The notes beneath the pieces were generated by a model, which was given only the letters and a program-made list of their open reading frames with translations, was not told where the DNA came from and searched no databases. The position numbers were made by a program, and so were the translations under genes. This document shows positions 1 through 6,163 of a DNA stretch of 7,378 nucleotides, piece after piece. The first letter of the stretch is position 1. Every line of letters starts with the position of its first letter. Source of the stretch: Deltaproteobacteria bacterium. Its GTDB lineage: Bacteria > Desulfobacterota_B > Binatia > UBA9968. Location of the stretch: NCBI GenBank assembly GCA_030620935.1, contig JAUXIP010000100.1:1-7378 (forward strand), given 5' to 3'.

Positions 1-1443
1 GGACATGAGATTCCAGTACATTTTGGGTTTGTGGTTCCAGCGCGAGAGGACCTTGATCATATTTTCCTTGCTGTAGAATGTCTTCCAGGCATCGTCATAA
101 GCTTGGGTCCATTCTTCAGCCGTCATCTGGGGGTGCTTGATCGTGGCGTGGAAGGAATCGCGCTTGTTGAAGTCTGGATCCATCCATTCGCCGCGTTTTT
201 TCATCTCGCGGTGATCATGGGAGCCGGGCAAGGGGGTCAACATAAAGAACGACGCCTGGTCCGGCTGGAGGACATCCATGAGGTAGTGTATGTCTTGAGG
301 CACCTGCTCTTTGGTATCCCAAGGAAGACCGATGATATATCCGGTGTGGACGACGATCCCTGCGTCATGCCATTCCTGGATGATGCTCTGGTACTCTTCG
401 ACGTGATTTTGGCCTTTTCCTTCCGCCTTGAGGTTTTCCGGGTTCACGCTCTCCATGCCGATGAAGACCTGGGTGCAGCCGGCCTTGGCGGCCAGGGACA
501 CGAAGTCCTTAGGCTTCTTGGCAAGGTCCACCTGCATCATAAAACTGACCTTGATTCCCTCCTCGCGCAACTTGATGATGGCCTCGAAGGTCTCGCGCCA
601 CAATTTCTTTCGGAGGAAGTTATCGTCGGTGAAAAAGTAGAAGGAGACGCCGTGTTCGTAATAGTTCTTGCGCATGAGCTTGGTCAGGCTCTCCGGGCTC
701 CGCTCGCGCATCTTGCGTCCCTGGACGTTGATGATCGTACAGAAAGAACACGCGAACGGACAGCCGCGCGAAGTGTCGGCAGTGCCGAAAGCGGGCTTGG
801 CAAAATGCTTCATCGTTTTCGGGCTGGTCAGGGGCAAAGGGGCATCGCTGATGTCGACGAGATTTTGAACATCCTGGGCGTAGCTGTACAGGGGCTGGAG
901 TTGTCCCTTGAGACAATCGGACAAGATCCCTTCCCATTTTCCTTCCACTTCTCCCGACACGATGGAGATCGATTCTCGGAAAAGCTCCTGGATGTCCGGC
1001 TCTTGCTCTCCCAACATGGCAATGGTCCCGCTGGTGTGAAAGCCGCCCATGATGACATCGATCCCGTGGGCACGGAACTGTTTTCCTAAATCCAGGGCTC
1101 TTGGGAATTGGTTGGTTTGGACGCCGACGAGGCAAACCAGCAACTTGGTGCCGGGGCGGCGGCCCCAGCGGACAATTTTTCGGACGGGAATCTTCTCAGT
1201 GGTTTCGTCGAAAGTGACGACCTCTATCCGGACATCTCCAAAAGCTCGACGGTGTCTCACATCTTCGGTCAAGCCGTTCAGCACGTTGAGCGTGTTGCTC
1301 GGGAGGACCCCTTTCCAAAATCGGGTCACGTAGCCATCATCGTCGTACTTGGAAGGCTTGATCAGGACGATGCGGAATCTTTTAATCCGCTGCTCTTCCT
1401 CAGTACACTTCGGATCTCGTAAGCTTGTAAGTTCGCCTAACAT
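1..1443 (-). CDS. Radical SAM protein with B12-binding-like N-terminal domain (partial, C-terminus beyond window)
   Basis: This frame is open for 481 codons from the ATG at 1443-1441 to the left edge with no stop, so the C-terminus is missing. The start is fixed by an in-frame TAA two codons upstream; the only Shine-Dalgarno-like sequence, AAGG, lies unusually close to the ATG. Residues about 24-200 resemble the Rossmann-like B12-binding region of class B radical SAM enzymes (LLVCLVGVQTN at 101-111, VIMGGFHTSG at 130-139, SGEVEGKWEGIL at 163-174). The radical SAM core follows, with the cluster-binding cysteines C228-x3-C232-x2-C235 (RGCPFACSFC), then FIGMES near 327-332 and GYIIGLPWDT near 368-377. 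The canonical DxHxxG cobalamin-ligand motif is not visible, so cobalamin may be bound base-off or not at all. The class includes methylases and cyclases of lipids, tetrapyrroles and natural products. The substrate cannot be read from the sequence. It is transcribed away from the ftsE cluster. Confidence 0.9.
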   Translation of the reverse strand, partial: MLGELTSLRDPKCTEEEQRIKRFRIVLIKPSKYDDDGYVTRFWKGVLPSNTLNVLNGLTEDVRHRRAFGDVRIEVVTFDETTEKIPVRKIVRWGRRPGTKLLVCLVGVQTNQFPRALDLGKQFRAHGIDVIMGGFHTSGTIAMLGEQEPDIQELFRESISIVSGEVEGKWEGILSDCLKGQLQPLYSYAQDVQNLVDISDAPLPLTSPKTMKHFAKPAFGTADTSRGCPFACSFCTIINVQGRKMRERSPESLTKLMRKNYYEHGVSFYFFTDDNFLRKKLWRETFEAIIKLREEGIKVSFMMQVDLAKKPKDFVSLAAKAGCTQVFIGMESVNPENLKAEGKGQNHVEEYQSIIQEWHDAGIVVHTGYIIGLPWDTKEQVPQDIHYLMDVLQPDQASFFMLTPLPGSHDHREMKKRGEWMDPDFNKRDSFHATIKHPQMTAEEWTQAYDDAWKTFYSKENMIKVLSRWNHKPKMYWNLMS

Positions 1444-1479
1444 ACCTTAATATAGAGGTAATCTCGCAGGAATTGAAGC

Positions 1480-1508
1480 AATCTAACAGTCGTCCCAGCG
1501 GATGTCAA
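1480..1508 (-). promoter_or_regulatory. Sigma70-type promoter for the radical SAM gene
   Basis: Read on the minus strand, a perfect -35 hexamer TTGACA (1508-1503) is followed by a 17-base spacer and a -10-like TAGATT (1485-1480, 4 of 6 consensus positions). Transcription would start near 1473, giving a leader of about 30 bases before the ATG at 1443. Hexamers, spacing and location agree; no experimental support is available. Confidence 0.6.
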
Positions 1509-1515
1509 GGTTTTT

Positions 1516-1630
1516 GCAGACCGTTGAAAAAGGCCCATATGCGGCTTCCCACTTGCGAGTTCCGAGTTCGTGTTTCGCGTCAACCTGAAACCCGAAACTT
1601 TTCTATCTGGGACCTTTTTGACCGGCCTGC
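1516..1630. repeat. MITE/REP-like inverted-repeat element 1 (upstream of ftsE)
   Basis: The left arm starting at 1516 (GCAGACCGTTGAAAAAGG) matches the reverse complement of the right arm ending at 1630 (GCAGGCCGGTCAAAAAGG) at about 16 of the first 19 positions. The arms continue into GGCCCAT and GGTCCCAGAT. The interior, about 1545-1600, holds a run of related short words (GAGTTCCGAGTTCG and TGAAACCCGAAAC) that are partly self-complementary. No ORF is present, so this is a non-autonomous element. Its arms are shared with the element at 2389-2541 in opposite orientation. The A-tract, GC-rich arm and T-tract arrangement could also act as a weak bidirectional terminator. Confidence 0.65.
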
Positions 1631-1690
1631 GTGGGTTTTAAAACACCCTGTTTATTCGCGAATGTCCATTAATTTTGTCCAGCAGTTTGG

Positions 1691-2362
1691 ATGATCCAAC
1701 TCTTTCGCGTCTCTAAAATCTATCCTCCTAATTTTCCCGCCTTGAGAGATCTTCACCTCGAGGTCGAGAAGGGGGAATTTGTCTTTCTCAGCGGTCCCAG
1801 CGGAGCCGGGAAAACCACCCTCTTAAAGCTCCTCTTCCGGGACGAGGAGGTGAGCCAAGGACAGGTCATTGTAAACGGTCGGAACATCACGCGGCTTAAC
1901 GGCGGTGGGGTTGCGGAATTGCGGCAGAAAATCGGACTTGTGTTTCAGGAGTTTAAGCTCCTGCCTACAATAACCGCGCTGGAAAATGTCGCATTGGCTG
2001 CCGAAGTGGTTGGGACCTCTCGACGGGAGGCCATGAGAAAAGCCTTTCACCTGCTGCGCGACCTGGGTCTTAAGGATAAGCATGATGCCAAGCCGCTGAC
2101 GCTCTCCGGAGGGGAGCAGCAGCGTGTAGCCATCGCGCGAGCGCTAGTCAACGAGCCGGCGCTGGTGCTTGCCGACGAGCCCACCGGAAATTTGGATGCG
2201 GAGATGGCTGAAGAGACCATGAAACTCTTTTTAAGGATTCGGGAAAAGGGAACGACCATCATGATCGCTACCCATGATGCGGGGTTGCTGAAACGTTTCG
2301 GCGAGCGGGTGATCTTTCTGGAGCGGGGATGCTTGGTCGGAGACTCGAAGTTTCAGCACTAA
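1691..2362 (+). CDS. ftsE: Cell division ATP-binding protein FtsE
   Basis: A 223-residue ABC-type ATPase, full length for FtsE. It is the cytoplasmic partner of FtsX; ATP hydrolysis is transmitted through FtsX to periplasmic amidase activators at the division site. All nucleotide-binding motifs are intact: Walker A GPSGAGKT (35-42), Q-loop Q86 in FQEFKLLP, signature LSGGEQQR (138-145), Walker B LVLADEP (158-164, catalytic E163), D-loop GNLD, and switch histidine H195 in ATHD. The N-terminus MIQLFRVSKIYPP is typical of FtsE, which supports the ATG at 1691 although no strong Shine-Dalgarno is present (only TTTGG just before the ATG). In many bacteria ftsE and ftsX overlap or nearly touch. Here they are 192 bases apart because an inverted-repeat element lies between them, and a related element lies upstream. 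LolD/MacB-type ATPases are similar, but the adjoining ftsX and envC settle the assignment. Confidence 0.96.
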   Translation: MIQLFRVSKIYPPNFPALRDLHLEVEKGEFVFLSGPSGAGKTTLLKLLFRDEEVSQGQVIVNGRNITRLNGGGVAELRQKIGLVFQEFKLLPTITALENVALAAEVVGTSRREAMRKAFHLLRDLGLKDKHDAKPLTLSGGEQQRVAIARALVNEPALVLADEPTGNLDAEMAEETMKLFLRIREKGTTIMIATHDAGLLKRFGERVIFLERGCLVGDSKFQH

Positions 2363-2388
2363 TGAGGAGTGTCGAAAAGCTCTGTTGC

Positions 2389-2541
2389 CAGCCTGGTTAA
2401 AAAGGTCCCAGATGCGAGGCTTCGACCGTGAGCTCAGCCGAACGGCGCGCGAGAAACCCGCGAGCGGAGGCGTACTTAAGCAGTACGTTGGAGCGAGCGG
2501 GTCGAGCGCAACGAAGCAGATGGGCCTTTTTCAACAGGCTG
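2389..2541. repeat. MITE/REP-like inverted-repeat element 2 (between ftsE and ftsX)
   Basis: The left arm (2389-2415, beginning CAGCCTGGTTAAAAAGG) and the reverse complement of the right arm (2516-2541, beginning CAGCCTGTTGAAAAAGG) agree at nearly all positions over about 26 bases. The interior contains a perfect 6-bp hairpin, CGTACT-TAAGC-AGTACG (2471-2487), flanked by GC-rich, partly complementary words (CCCGCGAGCGG and GAGCGAGCGGG). There is no coding potential. The arms are homologous to those of the element at 1516-1630 but inverted relative to it. The right arm ends one base before the ftsX Shine-Dalgarno, so the element forms essentially the whole ftsE-ftsX spacer. Confidence 0.75.
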
Positions 2542-2542
2542 T

Positions 2543-2549
2543 AAAAGGG
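2543..2549 (+). promoter_or_regulatory. Ribosome binding site that decides the ftsX start
   Basis: AAAAGGG lies 5 bases before the ATG at 2555. An in-frame GTG at 2549-2551 is the alternative start but overlaps this purine-rich tract, so the ATG is preferred. The site begins two bases after the inverted-repeat element ends. Confidence 0.65.
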
Positions 2550-2554
2550 TGTTT

Positions 2555-3463
2555 ATGAAGCTGGCCCATCTGCCCTTTATTTTCCGCCGTGTCTTCAAAA
2601 ACTTACGAGAACTGGTCTGGACTCATATTCTAACCGCCGGGATTATGGCAATGACTCTGTTTATTTTCGGCGGATTTATCCTGATCCAGGAAAACCTTCA
2701 TGGTTGGCTCAAGGGGTGGGGAAGTCAGATCCAGCTGTTTGCCTATTTAGAAAATCACCATTCCTCTAAGGAACTCCAGCCGCTTCTGGAGCAAGTCCGC
2801 TCTTACCCGGAAGTAGAGACCGTCCGGTTTGTCTCCCATCAAGAGGCATGGGAGGGCTTTAAGGAAGCTCTGGGTGCCCAGTCGGGCATGCTGGACGGAT
2901 TGCAGGCCGACATACTCCCTTCGTCTCTGGAGATCGTCCTTAAAGATCCGTACCAACATCTGACTTCCGTGGAAGCACTGGCCCAGCGGCTTGGCGCAGT
3001 GAATGGAATCAACGCGGTCGAGTATCCTGGAGATTGGCTGGAAAAATTGAGTCTCCTGGCGTTGGGCGTGCAGTGGGCCAAGTGGATCCTCGGCGGGTTT
3101 CTCTTTATGGCTACGCTTCTGATCGTGGGGAGTACCGTGAAGCTGGCGATCCTGGCGCGGAAAGACGAGATTGAAATTATGCAGTTGGTCGGCGCGCCGC
3201 AGGGGTTGATCAAGGCGCCTTTTGTGATCGAGGGAATGATTCAAGGGATTATAGGAGCTTCACTTTCCCTCCTGCTCCTCTGGGTGCTCTTTCTTTTTCT
3301 CAGAAGCCAGATCCTTTCCACCTTCGGGGTCTTTGGCCCCCGGGAGCAGCTTTACTTCCTCGACGCGAGCGGAGTTTTTCTCCTCCTCTTTATCGGATGG
3401 TTGATGGGAGCGGGCGGAAGTCTTTTTTCTCTCAGAAGGTTTCTCAGAACATGGGAAAAATAG
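2555..3463 (+). CDS. ftsX: Cell division protein FtsX
   Basis: A 302-residue inner-membrane protein that pairs with FtsE and, through its periplasmic domain, holds and activates EnvC-type factors. A basic cytoplasmic N-terminus (RRVFKNLREL) precedes TM1 at about 24-46. The extracytoplasmic domain spans about 47-170 and contains the family sequence LPSSLEIVLKDP (121-132). Three further membrane segments lie at about 174-199, 221-250 and 271-294. The cytoplasmic loop LARKDEIEIMQLVGA (200-214) is the hallmark coupling segment of FtsX. Four TM segments and this length are normal for the family. The start is ATG 2555, chosen from the ribosome binding site; a GTG six bases upstream would add only two residues. 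The gene ends TAG at 3461-3463, where another inverted-repeat element begins, and the next gene in the cluster is its likely partner envC. Confidence 0.95.
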   Translation: MKLAHLPFIFRRVFKNLRELVWTHILTAGIMAMTLFIFGGFILIQENLHGWLKGWGSQIQLFAYLENHHSSKELQPLLEQVRSYPEVETVRFVSHQEAWEGFKEALGAQSGMLDGLQADILPSSLEIVLKDPYQHLTSVEALAQRLGAVNGINAVEYPGDWLEKLSLLALGVQWAKWILGGFLFMATLLIVGSTVKLAILARKDEIEIMQLVGAPQGLIKAPFVIEGMIQGIIGASLSLLLLWVLFLFLRSQILSTFGVFGPREQLYFLDASGVFLLLFIGWLMGAGGSLFSLRRFLRTWEK

Positions 3464-4770
3464 TTCACCCCGTGCCACAGAACACCCCGTACGGGAGTGT
3501 GGGGATGAACCCCGAACGAGACGGGTCGTGTCGGGGGCGAGGCTCGTTTGGGGTGAATGTTCCGAAATCCCGCCAAGAGCAGTGCCCTAAAGCCACGGAC
3601 GTAAGTCCGTGGTACGGGGTTCACACAGGGTTTTTGTGGTTTGCGGTCCTCCTGTTATTATTCTTGACCGCGAGGATCTATGCGGCGGACGTGGAGAAAG
3701 AGCTGAAGGGGATTAAAAAGGAGATCGAGCGGGAAAAGCAAGGAATCACTAATGTACAGAGAAAAGAAGGTTCAGTCCTGCAAAGTCTGGAAAAGATAGA
3801 AAGGGCGTTGGACACGAGGAATACAGAGCTCAAAGACATCAACCGGAGGCTGGAAACTATCTTGGGGGGTCTGCAAAAAAAGGAAAAGCAAGCCGAGCGA
3901 ATCGATTCTTCTATCAAGAAGAGGCGGGAGCTTCTTAAAAGGCGGGCGCAAGCGCTTTACCGATGGCAAAGGGGAGGGAGTCCTTTCGTTCTTCTCAACG
4001 GGGGATTTTCTGTCGGTGATCTCATGCAGCGCAAGCGCTATTTGGAGCTGATGCTGGCTTACGACCGGAAGTTGGTCGACGAGCTTCGCGAAGAATCCAC
4101 GCGCCAGGAGACTCTTAAGAAAGAATTGGCCAAGAAAAGAGATGAGGTCGACCGCCAGAGAAATGCCCTGGTCAAGGTCAAAGAATCCATCCGTTCGGAG
4201 CGGGATAAAAAAAAGAAGATCCTCTTAAGTCTCCGGCGCGAGAAAGAGACTCATACTCAAGCTCTGAGGGAGTTGGAGCAGGCGGCCCTCAAGCTGCAGA
4301 AAATGATGGATGATCTTAGCCGGAAATCCGTCGTGAAATCCGAGGACTGGCCCCCAGGGATCGGTTTCGACCAACTCCGGGGCAGGCTGGACTATCCGGT
4401 TCAGGGTAAGGTGATGGCGGGATTTGGCAAGACAAAGCATCCGGAGTTTTCCGCGGAGCTTTTTCGTAAAGGGATCGACATCCAAGCCCCTCTGGGTGAG
4501 CGGATTCGGGCCGTGGCAGGGGGAAAAGTCGTTTTTGCCGACCGATTTTCGGGATACGGCAGGATGATGATTGTAGACCACGGGAAGAGATATTACACAG
4601 TCTATGCCCATCTTTCGGATCTTTTGAAAAAAAATGGAGAGCCAGTCGAGAAAGGCGAGCCCATCGCCTTAGTGGGAGACAGTGACTCTCTTGCAGGGGC
4701 TCGACTGTATTTTGAGATTCGAAAGGACGGTAAGCCCCTGGATCCTCTTCCCTGGTTTAGGAAACCGTAG
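3451..4770 (+). CDS. envC: EnvC-like murein hydrolase activator (coiled coil plus degenerate LytM/M23 domain)
   Basis: The product is 439 residues from the ATG at 3451. It has a hydrophobic signal segment at about 60-75 (FLWFAVLLLLFLTA), a long highly charged coiled-coil region at about 80-290, and a C-terminal LytM domain at about 313-436 ending LYFEIRKDGKPLDPLPWF, closely like E. coli EnvC. Active M23 enzymes have HxGxD, YxHL and HLHFE. Here the first histidine is R339, and HLH is R418-L-Y420, while D343 and the YAHL histidine H387 remain. Zinc binding should be lost, fitting a non-catalytic amidase activator recruited by FtsX. The start is uncertain. ATG 3451 overlaps the ftsX end by 13 bases and has AGAAGG 11 bases upstream. 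ATG 3505 lies inside an inverted-repeat element. TTG 3634, just after the element, would leave a compact signal peptide. The first roughly 58 residues of the long form are encoded almost wholly by the repeat. Function is firm; the N-terminus is not. Confidence 0.9.
   Translation: MGKIVHPVPQNTPYGSVGMNPERDGSCRGRGSFGVNVPKSRQEQCPKATDVSPWYGVHTGFLWFAVLLLLFLTARIYAADVEKELKGIKKEIEREKQGITNVQRKEGSVLQSLEKIERALDTRNTELKDINRRLETILGGLQKKEKQAERIDSSIKKRRELLKRRAQALYRWQRGGSPFVLLNGGFSVGDLMQRKRYLELMLAYDRKLVDELREESTRQETLKKELAKKRDEVDRQRNALVKVKESIRSERDKKKKILLSLRREKETHTQALRELEQAALKLQKMMDDLSRKSVVKSEDWPPGIGFDQLRGRLDYPVQGKVMAGFGKTKHPEFSAELFRKGIDIQAPLGERIRAVAGGKVVFADRFSGYGRMMIVDHGKRYYTVYAHLSDLLKKNGEPVEKGEPIALVGDSDSLAGARLYFEIRKDGKPLDPLPWFRKP
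3464..3623. repeat. Structured inverted-repeat (REP/MITE-like) element 3 at the ftsX-envC junction
   Basis: The left end TTCACCCCGTGCCACAGA (3464-3481) matches the reverse complement of the right end, TGAACCCCGTACCACGGA (3606-3623), at about 14 of 18 positions. Three internal hairpins are visible: CCCGTACGGG within 3482-3500; a 12-bp arm at 3509-3520 pairing with 3543-3554 (11 of 12, loop 22); and a perfect 8-bp stem CCACGGAC-GTAA-GTCCGTGG at 3593-3612. Position 3464 is the base directly after the ftsX TAG. The word TTCACCCC at 3464 recurs inverted as GGGGTGAA at 3550-3557, so the element may be two nested units. Tetraloop-type hairpins of this kind are typical of REP sequences mobilised by IS200/IS605-like (RAYT) transposases, but no such gene is in the window. 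Confidence 0.7.
3593..3612. repeat. Perfect 8-bp hairpin with GTAA loop inside element 3
   Basis: CCACGGAC (3593-3600), loop GTAA, then GTCCGTGG (3605-3612) form a perfect stem, extendable by one G-U pair. It sits immediately upstream of the envC signal-peptide codons. If transcribed, it would fold next to the TTG 3634 candidate start. Confidence 0.7.
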
Positions 4771-4824
4771 CTATTCGGTTGCGTTTAATATAGAATACGC
4801 TTCGTTGAAAAGGCAGTTCCCATT

Positions 4825-4830
4825 GAGGAG
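4825..4830 (+). promoter_or_regulatory. Ribosome binding site that decides the ctpA start
   Basis: GAGGAG lies 7 bases upstream of the ATG at 4838. The same frame stays open back into the envC 3' end, but this strong site and the signal-anchor sequence right after the ATG select 4838. Confidence 0.8.
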
Positions 4831-4837
4831 AAAGATT

Positions 4838-6163
4838 ATGCGTTGGTTAAAAAAACACGGGCGGTTGGTGATGTGGTCACTGTTCTGCTTAAGCTTGGGT
4901 TTCGTCCTGAGCGGTCAGGCGATCACCAATGTATCGGCGATTCCCCGCGAGGAATATGAGAGTTTAGAGACCTTCACCAATATTTTCTCGATCGTCAAGA
5001 AAAACTATGTGGACGAAGTCTCAACCCACGACTTGGTCATTGGCGCGATCAACGGAATGCTCCACTCCATGGATCCCCATAGTGCTTACTTAACGCCTGA
5101 TCTCTATAAGGAGCTCCAGATGGATACCCAGGGAAAGTTTGGCGGCTTGGGTATCGAGATTACCATTAGAGACGGTGTTCTGACGGTTGTCTCACCCATA
5201 GAGGATACGCCGGCGTTCCGTGCGGGAGTTCAAGCCGGGGACCAGATTGTTAAGATCGAAGAGGAATTTACCAAGGATATGACCATGATGGAGGCCGTGA
5301 GGAAGATGCGCGGCCCCAAAGGAAGCAAGATAACCATTTCGGTCAAGAGACAAGGGGTGGCCGAGTTTTTGGACTTCACCATTATCAGGGATACCATTCG
5401 AGTCAAAAGCGTTCGCAGTCGCACGCTCGAGAAAGGATACGGCTATGTCCGCATCGCCCAGTTCCAAGAGCGTACTGATCGAGACCTACAAAAGGCCCTG
5501 GAAAAGCTGCAATCAGAAGAGGGGGGGATCAAGGGCCTGGTGCTCGATCTCAGGAACAACCCCGGCGGGCTTTTGACGCAGGCCGTAGGGGTCTCCGATC
5601 TCTTTCTTGATGCCGGCTTGATAGTGTATACCGAGGGACGCTTGGAAAGTCAGAGCCAGAAGTATCCTTCCCGAAAGGAAGGCTCCTGGACTGAATTCCC
5701 CATGGTGATCCTTGTCAACGGGGGGAGCGCCAGCGCCTCCGAGATCGTCGCCGGCGCATTGCAGGATCATAAGCGGGGTGTTGTTTTGGGGACTAAAACT
5801 TTCGGCAAAGGGTCCGTCCAAACCATCCTCCCGCTGGATGACCAGTCTGCGCTTCGTTTGACTACGGCCCGCTATTTCACCCCCAAAGGTCGCTCGATCC
5901 AGGCGGCCGGGATCGAGCCCGATATCGTTATGGAAAATGTCCCCGTGAAGAGGGACAAGTTGGAAGACAAAAAACCGCCGAGTCTAAGAGAAGAAAACCT
6001 TCCGGGCCATTTGGACAACCAGCGCGACCAAGAGGAAAAGGAAAAAGAAATGCAACCGCCGGGTGGGGACGCCACGGAAAATGACCCCCAGCTTAAACGC
6101 GCTTTGGAGTTACTAAAGGGCTGGGATGTCTTCAAGCGAATGGCGGAGAAAAAATCTGCCTGA
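4838..6163 (+). CDS. ctpA: Carboxy-terminal processing protease CtpA (S41 family)
   Basis: A 441-residue periplasmic serine protease with a Ser/Lys dyad that cleaves proteins from exposed C-termini. The N-terminus has a basic start (MRWLKKHGR) and a hydrophobic signal or anchor at about 10-30. Family motifs follow in order: YVDE (57-60) and LHSMDPHSAYL (75-85) in the N-terminal segment, then a PDZ domain at about 100-180 beginning with the carboxylate-binding loop FGGLGIEI (101-108). The protease core contains LVLDLRNNPGGLL (234-246), the nucleophile S299 in GSASASE and the general base K324 in FGKGSVQ; Q328 matches the third conserved residue of E. coli Tsp. Residues about 380-420 form a charged, Pro-rich linker before a C-terminal helix (LKRALELLKGW), which is common in this subfamily. 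It lies 67 bases after envC on the same strand and is probably co-transcribed. CtpA/Prc proteases degrade cell-wall hydrolases in other bacteria, so a role in tuning the same process is a reasonable inference. Confidence 0.96.
   Translation: MRWLKKHGRLVMWSLFCLSLGFVLSGQAITNVSAIPREEYESLETFTNIFSIVKKNYVDEVSTHDLVIGAINGMLHSMDPHSAYLTPDLYKELQMDTQGKFGGLGIEITIRDGVLTVVSPIEDTPAFRAGVQAGDQIVKIEEEFTKDMTMMEAVRKMRGPKGSKITISVKRQGVAEFLDFTIIRDTIRVKSVRSRTLEKGYGYVRIAQFQERTDRDLQKALEKLQSEEGGIKGLVLDLRNNPGGLLTQAVGVSDLFLDAGLIVYTEGRLESQSQKYPSRKEGSWTEFPMVILVNGGSASASEIVAGALQDHKRGVVLGTKTFGKGSVQTILPLDDQSALRLTTARYFTPKGRSIQAAGIEPDIVMENVPVKRDKLEDKKPPSLREENLPGHLDNQRDQEEKEKEMQPPGGDATENDPQLKRALELLKGWDVFKRMAEKKSA

Noticed and set aside
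31..1089. A long plus-strand open frame (352 codons) opposite the radical SAM gene
   Set aside because: It is a shadow. The minus-strand frame over the same bases carries a CxxxCxxC radical SAM motif and other family signatures, while the plus-strand translation resembles nothing and has no ribosome binding site.
620..1135. A minus-strand 171-codon frame rich in Arg and Pro
   Set aside because: It is out of frame with the real radical SAM gene on the same strand and has the odd composition expected of a shifted reading.
1108..1422. A 104-codon plus-strand frame ending near the radical SAM start
   Set aside because: It lies antisense to well-conserved N-terminal codons of the radical SAM protein and shows no family signature of its own.
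1654..1663. The 10-base palindrome ATTCGCGAAT upstream of ftsE as an operator
   Set aside because: A single 10-base palindrome is expected by chance fairly often and nothing else supports it.
3397..3450. ATG at 3397 as the envC start
   Set aside because: It would overlap the ftsX coding sequence by 67 bases, has no Shine-Dalgarno sequence, and the extra residues are just ftsX read in another frame.
1516..3623. The clustered palindromes as a CRISPR array
   Set aside because: The repeats are long inverted-repeat elements at irregular distances with genes between them; there are no short direct repeats with regular spacers and no cas genes.
4682..4837. An upstream extension of ctpA into the end of envC
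   Set aside because: The frame is open, but GAGGAG seven bases before ATG 4838, followed directly by a signal-anchor sequence, marks the real start.
5980..6110. The charged C-terminal tail of CtpA as an odd fusion
   Set aside because: A charged, Pro-rich linker followed by an LKRALELLKGW-type helix is usual in this CtpA subfamily.
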